34,063 nt of DNA from Candidatus Anoxymicrobium japonicum (GCA_002843005.1 PHEX01000010.1:1-34063), one strand, 5' to 3'. Counted from the stretch's first letter, positions 1-8,979 are shown. Notes: a model not told the origin generated them from the sequence alone. A program made the numbers and translations.

Positions 1-38
1 TTTGCGTCTGCTATCATTTCCTTTTGGAGGTGAAGGCG

Positions 39-1841
39 TTGGATCCGTCGAGGATAAGGAACTTTTGCATAATCGCGCACATAGACCACGGGAAGTCAAC
101 GCTGGCCGACCGTTTTCTAGAGCTTACGGGCGCGATAGAGCCCGGGCGTGAGCGGTCTCAGTTCCTCGATAGCATGGACCTCGAAAGAGAGCGCGGCATT
201 ACGATAAAGGCCCAGGCCGTGCGCCTGGCGTACGAGCGCGATGGCGATTCTTACGAGCTCAACCTCATAGACACTCCCGGTCACGTCGATTTCAACTACG
301 AGGTATCGCGGAGTCTGGCCGCGTGTGAGGGCGCCGTGCTGCTCGTTGACGCGGCGCAAGGCGTGGAGGCCCAGACAATCGGGAACCTTCACCTCGCTGA
401 AGCGAGCGGCCTCGTGATCATCCCGGTGATCAACAAGATTGATCTGCCGTCGGCGGAGCCGGAGCGAGTTCGCGACGAGGTGGTTGACATTCTCGGCGTG
501 AACCCGTCAGAAGTGTTTTTCTGCTCGTCGAAAACAGGCGCTGGGGTTCCCGAAATCCTCGAAGCGGTGATCCGCCTCGTGCCGCCGCCTTCTCCCGGAT
601 CCGACGAGCGCTTGAGAGCGCTGGTGTTCGATTCGTCGTACGATCAGTACAGGGGAGTGGTGACGTTAGTGCGGGTCGTATCCGGCAGGCTCGAGACTGG
701 CATGGAAATAAGCATGATGGCCGCTGGAAGCAGGGCGTACGCTGAGTCGGTTGGCTATCTTGATCCCGGTATGATGCCCGCCGATTCACTGACCGCCGGT
801 GAGGTCGGTTTTGTGGCGACAGGAATGAAGGACATCTCGAAGCTCCCGGTCGGAGACACGCTGACAACCTGCCTGGACGGCGCCTCCGACCGGTTGCCCG
901 GGTACAGGGAACCCAAGCCCGTGGTGTTTGCGGGACTGTTTCCGATAGACAACAGCGATTACCAATCGTTGCGTGACGCGCTCGCGAAGTTGAGATTGAA
1001 TGATTCCTCTTTTACATATGATCCCGAGACGTCGCAGGCGTTGGGGTTCGGCTTTCGATGTGGATTTCTCGGCTTGCTCCACATGGAGGTTGTGCGTGAA
1101 CGGCTGGAGCGCGAGTATGGCCTTGACCTGATAATTACACCCCCGAACGTGGTGTACCGCGTCACTGACAAGGCCGGGAACGTTACTGTCGTGAAAAACC
1201 CTTCACAGATGCCACTCGCCAGTACGGTCGCTCTTGTGGAGGAGCCTTACGTATCGCTTCTCTTGATCATGCCCGGGGAAGTGGTCGGGCCTGTCATGGA
1301 GTTATGTCAGAAAAGAAGGGTATCCTACAAGGACATGGTTTATCTGTCCAGCAATAGGGTCGAGCTCAGTTACAGCATGCCGCTGGCTGAGATGGTGTCC
1401 GGGTTCTACGACCAGCTCAAATCGAAATCCCGGGGTTACGCGTCACTGGACTACGAGCTCGAAGAGTATCGCGCCGGGCCACTCGTCAAGCTGGAGATAA
1501 TGGTTCATGGCGAGGTCGTCGACGCGTTTTCCACAGTTGTCTCACGGGACAGGGCTCAGGCGCGCGGCCGTGAGCTGGCGGCAAAACTTAAATCGGTGAT
1601 ACCGCGCCAGCTTTTTGAACTTGCCATACAAGCTTCTGTCGGAGGCAGGGTAATAGCGAGGGAGACGCTTCCCGCTCACAGGAAAGACGTAACCGCCAAA
1701 TGTTATGGTGGTGATATCACGCGCAAGCGCAAGCTCCGCGAGAAGCAGAAGGCCGGCAAGAAGCGCATGAAGATGGTCGGGCAGGTGGAGATTCCGCAGG
1801 AGGCTTTTATCGCGATAATTAAAGCGGAAGACGGTGCCTGA
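39..1841 (+). CDS. lepA: Elongation factor 4 (LepA), ribosome back-translocating GTPase
   Basis: LepA is a cytoplasmic translational GTPase that acts on stalled or mistranslocated ribosomes. Visible motifs are G1 AHIDHGKS at residues 13-20, DTPGH (G3) and NKID (G4), followed by EF-G-like domains and the LepA C-terminal domain with the basic KRKLREKQKAGKKRMK stretch. I chose the TTG at 39 because GGAGG at 26-30 lies eight bases upstream. The in-frame TTG at 24 and GTG at 30 overlap that ribosome binding site. The result is 600 aa, the usual family length. The last codons, GAC GGT GCC TGA, coincide with the core of the dispersed repeat family A, so the C-terminus appears to be supplied by a repeat. 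The window starts only 38 bases upstream, so the promoter is not visible. Confidence 0.96.
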   Translation: MDPSRIRNFCIIAHIDHGKSTLADRFLELTGAIEPGRERSQFLDSMDLERERGITIKAQAVRLAYERDGDSYELNLIDTPGHVDFNYEVSRSLAACEGAVLLVDAAQGVEAQTIGNLHLAEASGLVIIPVINKIDLPSAEPERVRDEVVDILGVNPSEVFFCSSKTGAGVPEILEAVIRLVPPPSPGSDERLRALVFDSSYDQYRGVVTLVRVVSGRLETGMEISMMAAGSRAYAESVGYLDPGMMPADSLTAGEVGFVATGMKDISKLPVGDTLTTCLDGASDRLPGYREPKPVVFAGLFPIDNSDYQSLRDALAKLRLNDSSFTYDPETSQALGFGFRCGFLGLLHMEVVRERLEREYGLDLIITPPNVVYRVTDKAGNVTVVKNPSQMPLASTVALVEEPYVSLLLIMPGEVVGPVMELCQKRRVSYKDMVYLSSNRVELSYSMPLAEMVSGFYDQLKSKSRGYASLDYELEEYRAGPLVKLEIMVHGEVVDAFSTVVSRDRAQARGRELAAKLKSVIPRQLFELAIQASVGGRVIARETLPAHRKDVTAKCYGGDITRKRKLREKQKAGKKRMKMVGQVEIPQEAFIAIIKAEDGA

Positions 1842-1860
1842 CCTGACCTCAAAAGTTAAG
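1830..1860. repeat. Family A repeat fragment (right-end type)
   Basis: GACGGTGCCTGAC is followed directly by CTGACCTCAAAAGTTAAG. The first part matches the inner palindrome and the second matches the outer terminal repeat of the complete element at 27453-27596. It looks like a deletion derivative that overlaps the last codons and stop of lepA. Confidence 0.7.
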
Positions 1861-1898
1861 TGATAGTATCAACGTTGAAATTAGATTGGCGGAGTTGA

Positions 1899-2936
1899 AT
1901 GTCTATAGAGAAAGGGTCGAGAAAAGAAAAGATACTGCTCGCGGTGATTCAGGATTTTATCCTGACCGGAAAGCCGGTAGGGTCTGGCGCGATCGCATGT
2001 GTTCGGGGACTCAACGTCAGCACCGCTACGATACGCAATGAGCTTGCCGCGCTCGAGGACATGGGTTTTCTGGGGCATCCACACACTTCCGCCGGACGTG
2101 TCCCGACAGACATCGCTTACAGGTACTACGTTGACGTGCTGATGAGAGAGTCGAGGCCGTCAGGCCGAGATGCCGAGGCTATCGAGAGGTTGTTTACGGC
2201 GCAGACCATGGAGATGGAGAGCCTTTTTCAGGAGGCATCCGTACTGCTGTCCAGATTGACGCATAGTACCGCTATTGTTTTCGCGCCTTTCAGCGCCGCG
2301 AACCCTCTCCGGCATCTGGATCTGGTGCGCTTGAGCAGTCGGCGTGTCATGCTGATAGTGATCACGTCTAAAGGACAGGTAGGACGGCAGTTCTTGAGGC
2401 TCGCGGCGCCGGTGACCACGGATACCGTGAACCGGGTGGAGACGTTCTTGAACAAATCACTTGCCGGGCGCGCTCTCGATCAGATCAATAGTGATTCATT
2501 ATTGAAGAGCGCAAGGTTCGCCGCGGCAGGCGCTATCCTTCTCAAGGACGCGCTCGAAGCGATCCGCGACTATCTCGGCGCCATCGAGGAACGCGTGTTC
2601 ATCGGTGGCGCCGCGAACCTCATCAGCGAGAGGGGCAGCGCCAGGCAGGAGTGGGCACAAGTTTTGATGGAAGCGATGGAGAAGCAATATTTCATACTCG
2701 ATCTTCTCAAAGATCTTTTGGGCGAGAGACAGCTCACGGTGCGGATTGGCGAGGAGAACAGACTGCGAGAGCTTCAGCGTTACTCGCTGGTCGGCGCCAG
2801 TTATGAGATCGGCCAGGGAATGCTTGGTTCGCTTGGCGTGGTAGGCCCGACGTCCATGGATTACGCTCGCACAATTTGCATGGTCCAGTCTATGGCTAAG
2901 AACCTGGGCCGAACACTGAACACGTCAGAGAAGTAG
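1899..2936 (+). CDS. hrcA: Heat-inducible transcription repressor HrcA
   Basis: HrcA represses class I heat-shock genes by binding CIRCE operators. The 345-aa protein has the N-terminal winged-helix region (KEKILLAVIQDFILTGKPVG, then TATIRNELAALEDMGFLGHPHTSAGRVPT) and the long GAF-like effector and dimerisation region behind it. CGGAG precedes the ATG at a normal distance. It lies directly before dnaJ, the usual hrcA-dnaJ pairing. I see no CIRCE palindrome (TTAGCACTC-N9-GAGTGCTAA) in the 57-base gap in front of it, so autoregulation through that operator is not evident here. No grpE or dnaK is in the window, so the regulated chaperone genes must be elsewhere. Confidence 0.95.
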   Translation: MSIEKGSRKEKILLAVIQDFILTGKPVGSGAIACVRGLNVSTATIRNELAALEDMGFLGHPHTSAGRVPTDIAYRYYVDVLMRESRPSGRDAEAIERLFTAQTMEMESLFQEASVLLSRLTHSTAIVFAPFSAANPLRHLDLVRLSSRRVMLIVITSKGQVGRQFLRLAAPVTTDTVNRVETFLNKSLAGRALDQINSDSLLKSARFAAAGAILLKDALEAIRDYLGAIEERVFIGGAANLISERGSARQEWAQVLMEAMEKQYFILDLLKDLLGERQLTVRIGEENRLRELQRYSLVGASYEIGQGMLGSLGVVGPTSMDYARTICMVQSMAKNLGRTLNTSEK

Positions 2937-2973
2937 CAGTCTCGCCTGCTTGAAGCAAACGGAGTGACCAACT

Positions 2974-4062
2974 ATGCACAACGACATTGACAGAGACCTC
3001 TACGAGATACTTGGCGTGGCGCAGGGCGTCTCCTCAGATGAGATAAAGAGCGCCTATCGCGGCAAGGCCAGGGAGTGCCACCCGGACGTCGCGCAACATG
3101 ACCTGGAAAGCGAAGAGAAGTTCAAGGAGTTGACGTTCGCCTACGAGGTTCTCTCCGACCCCGAGAAACGCAGGACATATGACGCGTTTGGGCTGGATGG
3201 ACTGCGCCGGGGCGCCGGCATCGACGCCAGTGGCTTCGGCTCGATATCGGATCTGTTCGATATGTTTTTCGGAAACGGATACGGTTTCTCCAGGCAACGC
3301 CCCGCGCGCGGAGGCAAAGAGCGCGGACGTGACATGGAGATGTTGATGACGGTGTCTCTCGATGATGTGCTTTCAGGCCTGGAGAAGGATATCGAACACA
3401 CGCGGATGGCCACCTGCTCGTTGTGCGATGGCTCGGGAATGAAGCCGGGCGCGCGGATGAACAGGTGCGCCGTGTGTCAGGGAACCGGAGATATCCGAAA
3501 AACGCAACGCAACGTTTTTGGCACATTCATACGTTCGCAACCTTGCCCGACGTGCGCGGGACAGGGAGAGGTTGTCACAGATCCGTGCCAGAACTGCGAA
3601 GGCGCCGGCAGGGAGAGGATTACTGAAAAGTTGCGCGTGTCTATGCCTCCCGGAGTCGAGCGACAGGATCGCATACGGATAAAGGAAAAGGGTGAAGGCG
3701 GCGCGCGCGGAGGGCCGTCGGGAGACCTGTATGTGGTGATCGACGTCGCGTCGGACGACAGGTTCGAGAGAAATGGGAAGCATCTTTACACATGCGTCGA
3801 GGTAGGAATGATTGACGCCGCCCTTGGCGCCGAGATCGACATGAAAGTTCTTGATGGAACACACAAACTGAAGGTGCCGGCCGGCGTCCAGCCTGACGAC
3901 GTCCTCAAGATAAAAGGCAAAGGACTTCCTCCTCGTTACGGTGGAAGGCGTGGCGATATATTTGTGCGTGTCCGGATTTCAGTGCCAAAGCAGCTTACCG
4001 GAAAACAAAGGAATCTACTCGAGTCCTACCGTGAATCGGAGAAAGCGAAAGCGAGCAAGTGA
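2974..4062 (+). CDS. dnaJ: Chaperone DnaJ (type I Hsp40)
   Basis: DnaJ is a cytoplasmic co-chaperone that stimulates the DnaK ATPase and holds unfolded substrates. The J domain covers about residues 8-72 with HPD at 36-38. A Gly/Phe-rich linker follows (GFGSISDLFDMFFGNGYGF). The zinc-binding region carries four CxxCxGxG-type repeats (CSLCDGSG, CAVCQGTG, CPTCAGQG, CQNCEGAG), then the C-terminal substrate domain. At 362 aa it is a full-length type I protein. The start has a CGGAG site nearby. It follows hrcA by 37 bases and probably shares its transcript. Confidence 0.96.
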   Translation: MHNDIDRDLYEILGVAQGVSSDEIKSAYRGKARECHPDVAQHDLESEEKFKELTFAYEVLSDPEKRRTYDAFGLDGLRRGAGIDASGFGSISDLFDMFFGNGYGFSRQRPARGGKERGRDMEMLMTVSLDDVLSGLEKDIEHTRMATCSLCDGSGMKPGARMNRCAVCQGTGDIRKTQRNVFGTFIRSQPCPTCAGQGEVVTDPCQNCEGAGRERITEKLRVSMPPGVERQDRIRIKEKGEGGARGGPSGDLYVVIDVASDDRFERNGKHLYTCVEVGMIDAALGAEIDMKVLDGTHKLKVPAGVQPDDVLKIKGKGLPPRYGGRRGDIFVRVRISVPKQLTGKQRNLLESYRESEKAKASK

Positions 4063-4101
4063 ACGGTGAACGCTACTCTATTTTCGGGCTCGACGTGAAA
4101 A

Positions 4102-5367
4102 ATGGATGAGCGCACCTATCGGGTAACGACGCTGGGATGCAGGGTCAACAGGGCGGATTCTATCGCGATAGAAAAAGAACTCACGCGCCGTGGCTACAGG
4201 AGGGCTGCCGAACATTCCGTGCCGGACATCTGGATCGTGAATACCTGCGCGGTCACAGGCGAGGGAATGAAGAAATCGCGCAAGGTCGCAAGAAGGTGCG
4301 CCGCTTCGGGCGCAAAGGTCATAGTTACAGGCTGCGGAGTTGACTTTCAGCCGTCCTCTTTCCAGGTCGACGGGGTCGATTCACTTGTTCCAAACAGGGA
4401 GAAACACGCCCTGGTTTCGTCCTGCTGCGACGTCACGACCGAGGATGCGCCAGATGTCGTCTGGTCGCCCGAGGAGCTCGTCAGGGCGCCTGTGAAAGTG
4501 CAGGACGGTTGCAGCCGTTTCTGCGCATACTGCGTGGTGCCGTTCCTGAGGCCAGAACCCTCCAGTAGAACTATTGGCGAAGTCGTCGAAGACGTGCGCG
4601 TCCTCGAAGCGTCGGGGGCGGGGGAGGTCATTCTTTGTGGAATAGACCTTGGGAGTTACAGCGACCCGAGCACGGGCGCGCGGCTTGACGCACTGGTTGA
4701 GGCGGTCTCGTCCGCCGCGGGCAAGATGTGGGTGCGGCTCAGCTCTATCGAGCTTTCAGATGTTAGTGACGGGCTGGTCAGGTTGATGCGCGAGGGCGCC
4801 GTATGCGGGCACCTTCACGTTCCTCTTCAAAGCGGAGACGCGGGCGTGCTCGAGGCCATGGGGCGAGGCTACACGCCGGGTGAGTTCGCGCGGCGCGTCC
4901 GCGAGATCGTGAGCGCGTTCCCGGAGATTAGCATAACAAGCGATGTGATGGTCGGTTTCCCCGGTGAAGACGACAAAGCGTTTGAGAATTCCCTGGCGCT
5001 GGTCGAAGACCTCGCCTTTTGGCGCCTTCACGTGTTCAAATATTCCAGGCGTCGCGGAACCAGGGCGTTTGAGTTCGGGGATCCCGTACTCTCCGCTGAG
5101 AAGGCGCGAAGAGCGATTGCGATGCGTGATCTCGCGCGCGCGGCGGCGGAGAGGTTCCACGCGAGTCAGGTTGGCCGTATAATTCCAGTACTGGTAGAAG
5201 GCGTCATTGAAAGCGAGCCCGGAAAGCTTTTTGGACGGGCTAAAAGTTTCGCCGGTGCGGTGTTCGATGGTGACCCGGCGCTCATTGGAAGCGTGACTGG
5301 AGTGCGCGTGACTTCATCCGGGCCGGAAGGGGTGCGCGGCGTAATGGAGAAAGTGCGCGGGCAATAA
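4102..5367 (+). CDS. mtaB: tRNA t6A37 methylthiotransferase MtaB
   Basis: MtaB is a radical-SAM enzyme that converts t6A37 to ms2t6A37 in ANN-decoding tRNAs, using two 4Fe-4S clusters. The N-terminal methylthiotransferase domain has the three expected cysteines at 13, 49 and 78. The radical-SAM motif CSRFCAYC places the cluster ligands at 137, 141 and 144. A C-terminal TRAM-like segment follows (VGRIIPVLVEG ...). The 421-aa length and the CRVN / NTCAVT signature fit MtaB better than MiaB or RimO. No strong ribosome binding site precedes the ATG. It sits downstream of dnaJ, a common arrangement. Confidence 0.93.
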   Translation: MDERTYRVTTLGCRVNRADSIAIEKELTRRGYRRAAEHSVPDIWIVNTCAVTGEGMKKSRKVARRCAASGAKVIVTGCGVDFQPSSFQVDGVDSLVPNREKHALVSSCCDVTTEDAPDVVWSPEELVRAPVKVQDGCSRFCAYCVVPFLRPEPSSRTIGEVVEDVRVLEASGAGEVILCGIDLGSYSDPSTGARLDALVEAVSSAAGKMWVRLSSIELSDVSDGLVRLMREGAVCGHLHVPLQSGDAGVLEAMGRGYTPGEFARRVREIVSAFPEISITSDVMVGFPGEDDKAFENSLALVEDLAFWRLHVFKYSRRRGTRAFEFGDPVLSAEKARRAIAMRDLARAAAERFHASQVGRIIPVLVEGVIESEPGKLFGRAKSFAGAVFDGDPALIGSVTGVRVTSSGPEGVRGVMEKVRGQ

Positions 5368-5383
5368 GGAGATGGTAAGAGTG

Positions 5384-5737
5384 ATGGCGGAAGATTGTCT
5401 GTTTTGCCGGATAGTAAGCAAGGAAGTCGGTAGCGATATCATTGACGAGAGGCCGTCGGCCATTGCGTTTCGGGACGTGAATCCGCAGGCGCCCGTGCAC
5501 GTGCTCGTTGTTCCACGTGAACATGTATCCACAGTAGCGGATATCGTGTCTGGCCCAGATTCCCGAGAGATACTCTCAGATGTGTTCTTTCTAATAGGCG
5601 ATATCGTTGTGAGCGAAGGGATCGCGCAAAGTGGATATAGGATCGTCATCAACGTCGGCGAGGATGCCGGGCAAGCGATCGATCACCTGCACTTCCATCT
5701 CTTTGGCGGAAGGTTCATGGGCTGGCCACCTGGCTAA
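5384..5737 (+). CDS. HIT family nucleotide hydrolase/transferase (HinT-like)
   Basis: This is a small histidine-triad protein, probably a purine nucleoside phosphoramidase of the HinT branch. The start MAEDCLFCRI has the CxxC typical of bacterial HIT proteins. The C-terminal HLHFHLFGG holds the catalytic histidine triad. AAGGAG at 5366-5371 lies too close to the ATG at 5372 but fits the GTG at 5381 or the ATG at 5384. I chose 5384 because family members commonly begin just before the DCxFC motif, giving 117 aa. It is preceded by mtaB with almost no gap and followed immediately by a terminator hairpin. Confidence 0.88.
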   Translation: MAEDCLFCRIVSKEVGSDIIDERPSAIAFRDVNPQAPVHVLVVPREHVSTVADIVSGPDSREILSDVFFLIGDIVVSEGIAQSGYRIVINVGEDAGQAIDHLHFHLFGGRFMGWPPG

Positions 5738-5738
5738 C

Positions 5739-5766
5739 GCAAAAAGGGGTCTGACCCCTTTTTTGC
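5739..5766. terminator. Intrinsic terminator, possibly bidirectional
   Basis: GCAAAAAGGGGTC and GACCCCTTTTTTGC form a nearly perfect hairpin two bases after the HIT stop codon, with a T-run on the top strand and an A-run on the other side. The GGGGTCTGACCCC core is also the core of repeat family A, so the terminator may derive from a repeat. Confidence 0.75.
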
Positions 5767-5786
5767 ACGGGAAAGGGAAGAATATT

Positions 5787-6233
5787 GTGGATTTCAAAGA
5801 AACGTTGAAGCGTGACCTCGGAAGCGCTCTCAAAAGCGGTGACAAACTCAGGCTCTCCACCATCAGGATGATGCTCTCGGAGATTCACAACGCCGAGATC
5901 GCCAGGAGTGGCGAACTCACAGATGAAGAGTATGCGGCCATTGTGGCGCGCGAAGCGCGAAAGCGCGCCGAATCGATAGAGGAGTTCACGAAAGCCGCCC
6001 GGCAAGACCTTGTTGACAGGGAGACGTATGAGCTCTCTGTAATTCGGGCCTATATGCCCGAGCAGTTATCTGACGACGAAATAATGAAGATCGTCTCTGA
6101 GACAATCGATGAAGTGGGCGCTTCTTCTCCATCAGACTTTGGAAAGGTAATGGGTAAGCTGATGCCAAAGCTCAAAGGCAAGGCTGACGGCAAGAAAGTC
6201 AACGTGCTGGTTCGCGAGATGCTTGCGCGATGA
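5787..6233 (+). CDS. yqeY: GatB/YqeY domain protein
   Basis: YqeY is a conserved 148-aa protein resembling the tRNA-binding tail of GatB/GatE amidotransferase subunits; its exact role is not established. Recognisable features are the start VDFKETLKRDLGSALKSGD, RLSTIRMMLSEIHNAEI and the C-terminal GKVMGKLMPKLKGKADGKKV. The GTG at 5787 was chosen because GGGAAG ends six bases upstream and the length then matches the family. The frame stays open further upstream to 5631, but that part overlaps the HIT gene and the terminator. The stop overlaps the phoH ATG (ATGA), indicating translational coupling. Confidence 0.92.
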   Translation: MDFKETLKRDLGSALKSGDKLRLSTIRMMLSEIHNAEIARSGELTDEEYAAIVAREARKRAESIEEFTKAARQDLVDRETYELSVIRAYMPEQLSDDEIMKIVSETIDEVGASSPSDFGKVMGKLMPKLKGKADGKKVNVLVREMLAR

Positions 6234-7222
6234 GTGAACACAAACAGAAATTGAGTGACGTTACCGAAGTGAAAATAGTGATTCCGCACAAGCAGGCAAT
6301 GGTGTCGCTTCTTGGCCAGGGAGACAGGTTCCTGAAGATAATCGAGGAATCGTTTGATTGTCGAATCGTTGCGCGTGGTAATGAAATAGATCTCAATGGA
6401 AGCGCCAGCGAGACAAAATCGTGCACCAGGCTTTTTGAGGAGTTGGTCGAGCTTCTCGAGGAAGGCCTTGTGATAACAGATGAGAATCTCGCTATCACAA
6501 TTGACATGGTCAGGCGTGGTGAGATTCTTAAATCCACTCAAGTTTTCAAAGATGTAGTTCTGACCACACGCGGCAAGATAATCAGGCCCAGGACGCCCGG
6601 ACAGAAGCGATACGTTGAGATGATGCGGAAATCGACGATAGTCTTCAGCATCGGGCCGGCCGGAACGGGCAAGACGTACCTGGCTCTGGCTTACGCTGTG
6701 CAGTGCTTGCTCGACAAAAAGGTGAATCGCCTCGTTCTCACCAGGCCGGCGATCGAGGCGGGAGAGAAGCTGGGCTTCCTTCCCGGAGACATCTGCCAGA
6801 AGGTTGACCCTTACCTGCGGCCTCTGTACGACGCTCTTTACGAGATGTTGGGCGCCGAGAAGTTTCACCGGATGCTGGATCGGGGATCGATAGAGGTGGC
6901 CCCGCTTGCTTTCATGAGAGGACGCACACTCAACGATTCCTTCGTAATTCTGGACGAGGCGCAAAACACGAGCCCGGAGCAAATGAAGATGTTTCTTACC
7001 AGGCTCGGGTTTGCCAGTCGCGCGGTCATCACCGGTGACGTAACACAGGTGGACTTGCCCAGGGAGATCAAATCAGGACTCTTGCTCGTGAGCGACATCC
7101 TGCAAAAAATAGAAGGCGTATCATTTGTGAGTCTCGACGCGTGCGACGTGGTGAGGCACAAGATAGTCCAGCAGATAGTGGAAGCGTACAAGGAGTATGA
7201 GTTGCGGAACGGCCAGGATTGA
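6230..7222 (+). CDS. phoH: PhoH-family P-loop ATPase/RNA helicase-like protein
   Basis: PhoH-like proteins are cytoplasmic ATPases tied to RNA metabolism and usually encoded just before ybeY, as here. The P-loop GPAGTGKT is at residues 142-149 and the Walker B FVILDEAQN at 238-246. TRPAIEAGEKLGFLPGD and ITGDVTQVDLP are other conserved family motifs. The first 110 residues form the KH-like N-terminal part of the PhoH/PhoL family. Its ATG overlaps the yqeY stop, so the two are probably co-translated. At 330 aa it has the usual family length. Confidence 0.94.
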   Translation: MSEHKQKLSDVTEVKIVIPHKQAMVSLLGQGDRFLKIIEESFDCRIVARGNEIDLNGSASETKSCTRLFEELVELLEEGLVITDENLAITIDMVRRGEILKSTQVFKDVVLTTRGKIIRPRTPGQKRYVEMMRKSTIVFSIGPAGTGKTYLALAYAVQCLLDKKVNRLVLTRPAIEAGEKLGFLPGDICQKVDPYLRPLYDALYEMLGAEKFHRMLDRGSIEVAPLAFMRGRTLNDSFVILDEAQNTSPEQMKMFLTRLGFASRAVITGDVTQVDLPREIKSGLLLVSDILQKIEGVSFVSLDACDVVRHKIVQQIVEAYKEYELRNGQD

Positions 7223-7703
7223 TGTGCTTGTAAGAATAACGGGGCGGCTTGATATCCGCGGACGCGAGGCTCGAAGACTGAAGCGTTCGTTGTCAAAGAT
7301 GATGAGGAAGCTTGCGCCTGGAAAGAATTTCGAACTGAGCATAGCGTTTCTTGGAGAAGAAGAGATCAGGCGCCTCAACCGCGAGTACCGCAGTGTCGAC
7401 GAAGACACCGATGTCATCTCGTTTCCACAGATGTCACATGATGAAATAGCGAATTCTTGTGGCGGCGGGATGGGACAGCCGGCGCCGCTGGGAGACATAG
7501 GCATCGGCGTTGACGTGGCGCGGCGGCAGGCCGCCGAGCGTGGGCATCCCGCATTCGAGGAGATAGAGCTTCTGGCGGCGCACGGCCTGCTCCATCTGTT
7601 CGGTTACGATCATGGGAACCTCGAGGGATCGCGTGCTATGGCCGCGGCCGAGAGAATGTTGGTGGGAAAGAGCATGATTGAGCATTTTGAACGGGAGAAT
7701 TGA
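7197..7703 (+). CDS. ybeY: Endoribonuclease YbeY (rRNA maturation/quality control)
   Basis: YbeY is a zinc-dependent endoribonuclease needed for 16S rRNA 3' processing and ribosome quality control. The signature HGLLHLFGYDH supplies the metal ligands at H129, H133 and H139, and DVISFP is the other family motif. The start is uncertain. The ATG at 7197 overlaps phoH by 26 bases and has AAGGAG only one base upstream. The GTG at 7224, just after the phoH stop, has AGGA at a workable distance and would give 159 aa. I kept 7197 because ARIDVLV aligns better with the start of the fold. It is followed with no gap by the CNNM gene. Confidence 0.93.
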   Translation: MSCGTARIDVLVRITGRLDIRGREARRLKRSLSKMMRKLAPGKNFELSIAFLGEEEIRRLNREYRSVDEDTDVISFPQMSHDEIANSCGGGMGQPAPLGDIGIGVDVARRQAAERGHPAFEEIELLAAHGLLHLFGYDHGNLEGSRAMAAAERMLVGKSMIEHFEREN

Positions 7704-8975
7704 ATGCCTAACGTCACAGGGATTATCGCGCTGGTTATATTGATCGGCGTGGCGGCGTTTCTTGCCGCCGCCGAGACGGCGCTGATGAGGGTTGGCCGTA
7801 TCAGGGTAAGATATCTGGTCGACAAAAAGGTGAAAGGCGCCGATGGGCTGGAAAAGCTGATAGAGAACACAGACTACTTTATGCCTCCACTTCTCTTGTT
7901 GATACTGCTCGTTCAGCTTACATCCGCGTCGCTTGCGACATGGGTTGCGATACGGCTCACACACAATCCGGGGCTTGGGGTTGCCGCGGGCACCGCGGTT
8001 ATCACTATCATGATGTTTGTTTTTGGGGAACTCGTGCCCAAAGCGGCCGCGAGCCACCAGCCCGAGCGCTTTGCTCTTGGCGTCACGAGACCGATTACCG
8101 CCCTGAGCTGGATATTGCACCCGATAGCCGTTGTGTTTGAGTTTATAGCGCGCGTTACTCTGAAGATGTTGCGGCGCGAAACGCTGTCAATCGATCTTAT
8201 GGTTCGCGACGAGGGCGAGATCAAAGCTATGGTCAGCGCCGCCGAGGAGCACGACGTTATCGAGGAGGAGGAGAAGGAGATGATTCACTCCGTCTTCGAG
8301 TTCTCCGACACGCTCGTGCGAGAAGTCATGGTTCCACGCCCGGACATGATCACGTTACCGGCCAGGGCGACTATCCAGGACGCGCTCGCGCTGATTATCG
8401 ATCATGGATACTCGCGCATACCGGTGTACGGCGAAAACGTTGATGACGTCAAAGGGGTGCTTTATGCCAAGGATCTAATAAAGTACCTGCGGCAGGGGAG
8501 GCTCGACGTGGCTGTGGCAGGGCTCGCGCGCGATGCGTTTATGGTTCCCGAGACGAAACTGCTCAGTGCCATGCTGCACGACTTCAAGAAGCGCAAGGTG
8601 CACATGGCGGTGGTGGTTGACGAGTATGGCACCGTTGCCGGCCTTGTTACGATAGAGGACCTGCTGGAAGAGATCGTGGGCGAGATCGTTGATGAGTTCG
8701 ACCGCGAGATCGAACTTGTAGAGAAAATAGAGAAAGGTTGCTACAGGGTGGACGCGCGCGTTCATTTAGACGATCTGAACGAGATGCTTCAGATAGAGCT
8801 GCCGAAGGAAGAGGACATTGACACGGTCGGTGGATTGGTCTTGAAGGCGCTCGGGCACGTTCCAGCCATCGGCGAGTCGTTTGACTATGAGGGCGTGTCT
8901 ATAACCGTCGAGAGAATACGCAACAACAGGATATCCAGGGTTGTCGTGAGAGTTCTTTCCACGACGGCGGACTGA
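7704..8975 (+). CDS. CNNM/CorC-type membrane protein with paired CBS domains
   Basis: The protein belongs to the hemolysin-C/CNNM family implicated in magnesium and divalent cation efflux. About residues 1-190 form the DUF21 membrane domain: a helix at IIALVILIGVAAFLAAAETA, another near PPLLLLILLVQL, and further segments. Next come two CBS motifs (EVMVPRPDMITLPARAT and AMLHDFKKRKVHMAVVVDEYG) and a CorC/HlyC C-terminal domain (CYRVDARVHLDDLNEML). The length, 423 aa, is typical. The ATG abuts the ybeY stop, so it belongs to the yqeY-phoH-ybeY unit, an association common in Gram-positive genomes. Substrate specificity cannot be read from the sequence. Confidence 0.9.
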   Translation: MPNVTGIIALVILIGVAAFLAAAETALMRVGRIRVRYLVDKKVKGADGLEKLIENTDYFMPPLLLLILLVQLTSASLATWVAIRLTHNPGLGVAAGTAVITIMMFVFGELVPKAAASHQPERFALGVTRPITALSWILHPIAVVFEFIARVTLKMLRRETLSIDLMVRDEGEIKAMVSAAEEHDVIEEEEKEMIHSVFEFSDTLVREVMVPRPDMITLPARATIQDALALIIDHGYSRIPVYGENVDDVKGVLYAKDLIKYLRQGRLDVAVAGLARDAFMVPETKLLSAMLHDFKKRKVHMAVVVDEYGTVAGLVTIEDLLEEIVGEIVDEFDREIELVEKIEKGCYRVDARVHLDDLNEMLQIELPKEEDIDTVGGLVLKALGHVPAIGESFDYEGVSITVERIRNNRISRVVVRVLSTTAD

Positions 8976-8979
8976 GGCG

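Noticed and set aside
6050-6982. 310-codon - strand open frame opposite yqeY/phoH
   Set aside because: It spans two well-supported genes on the other strand and shows no recognisable motif.
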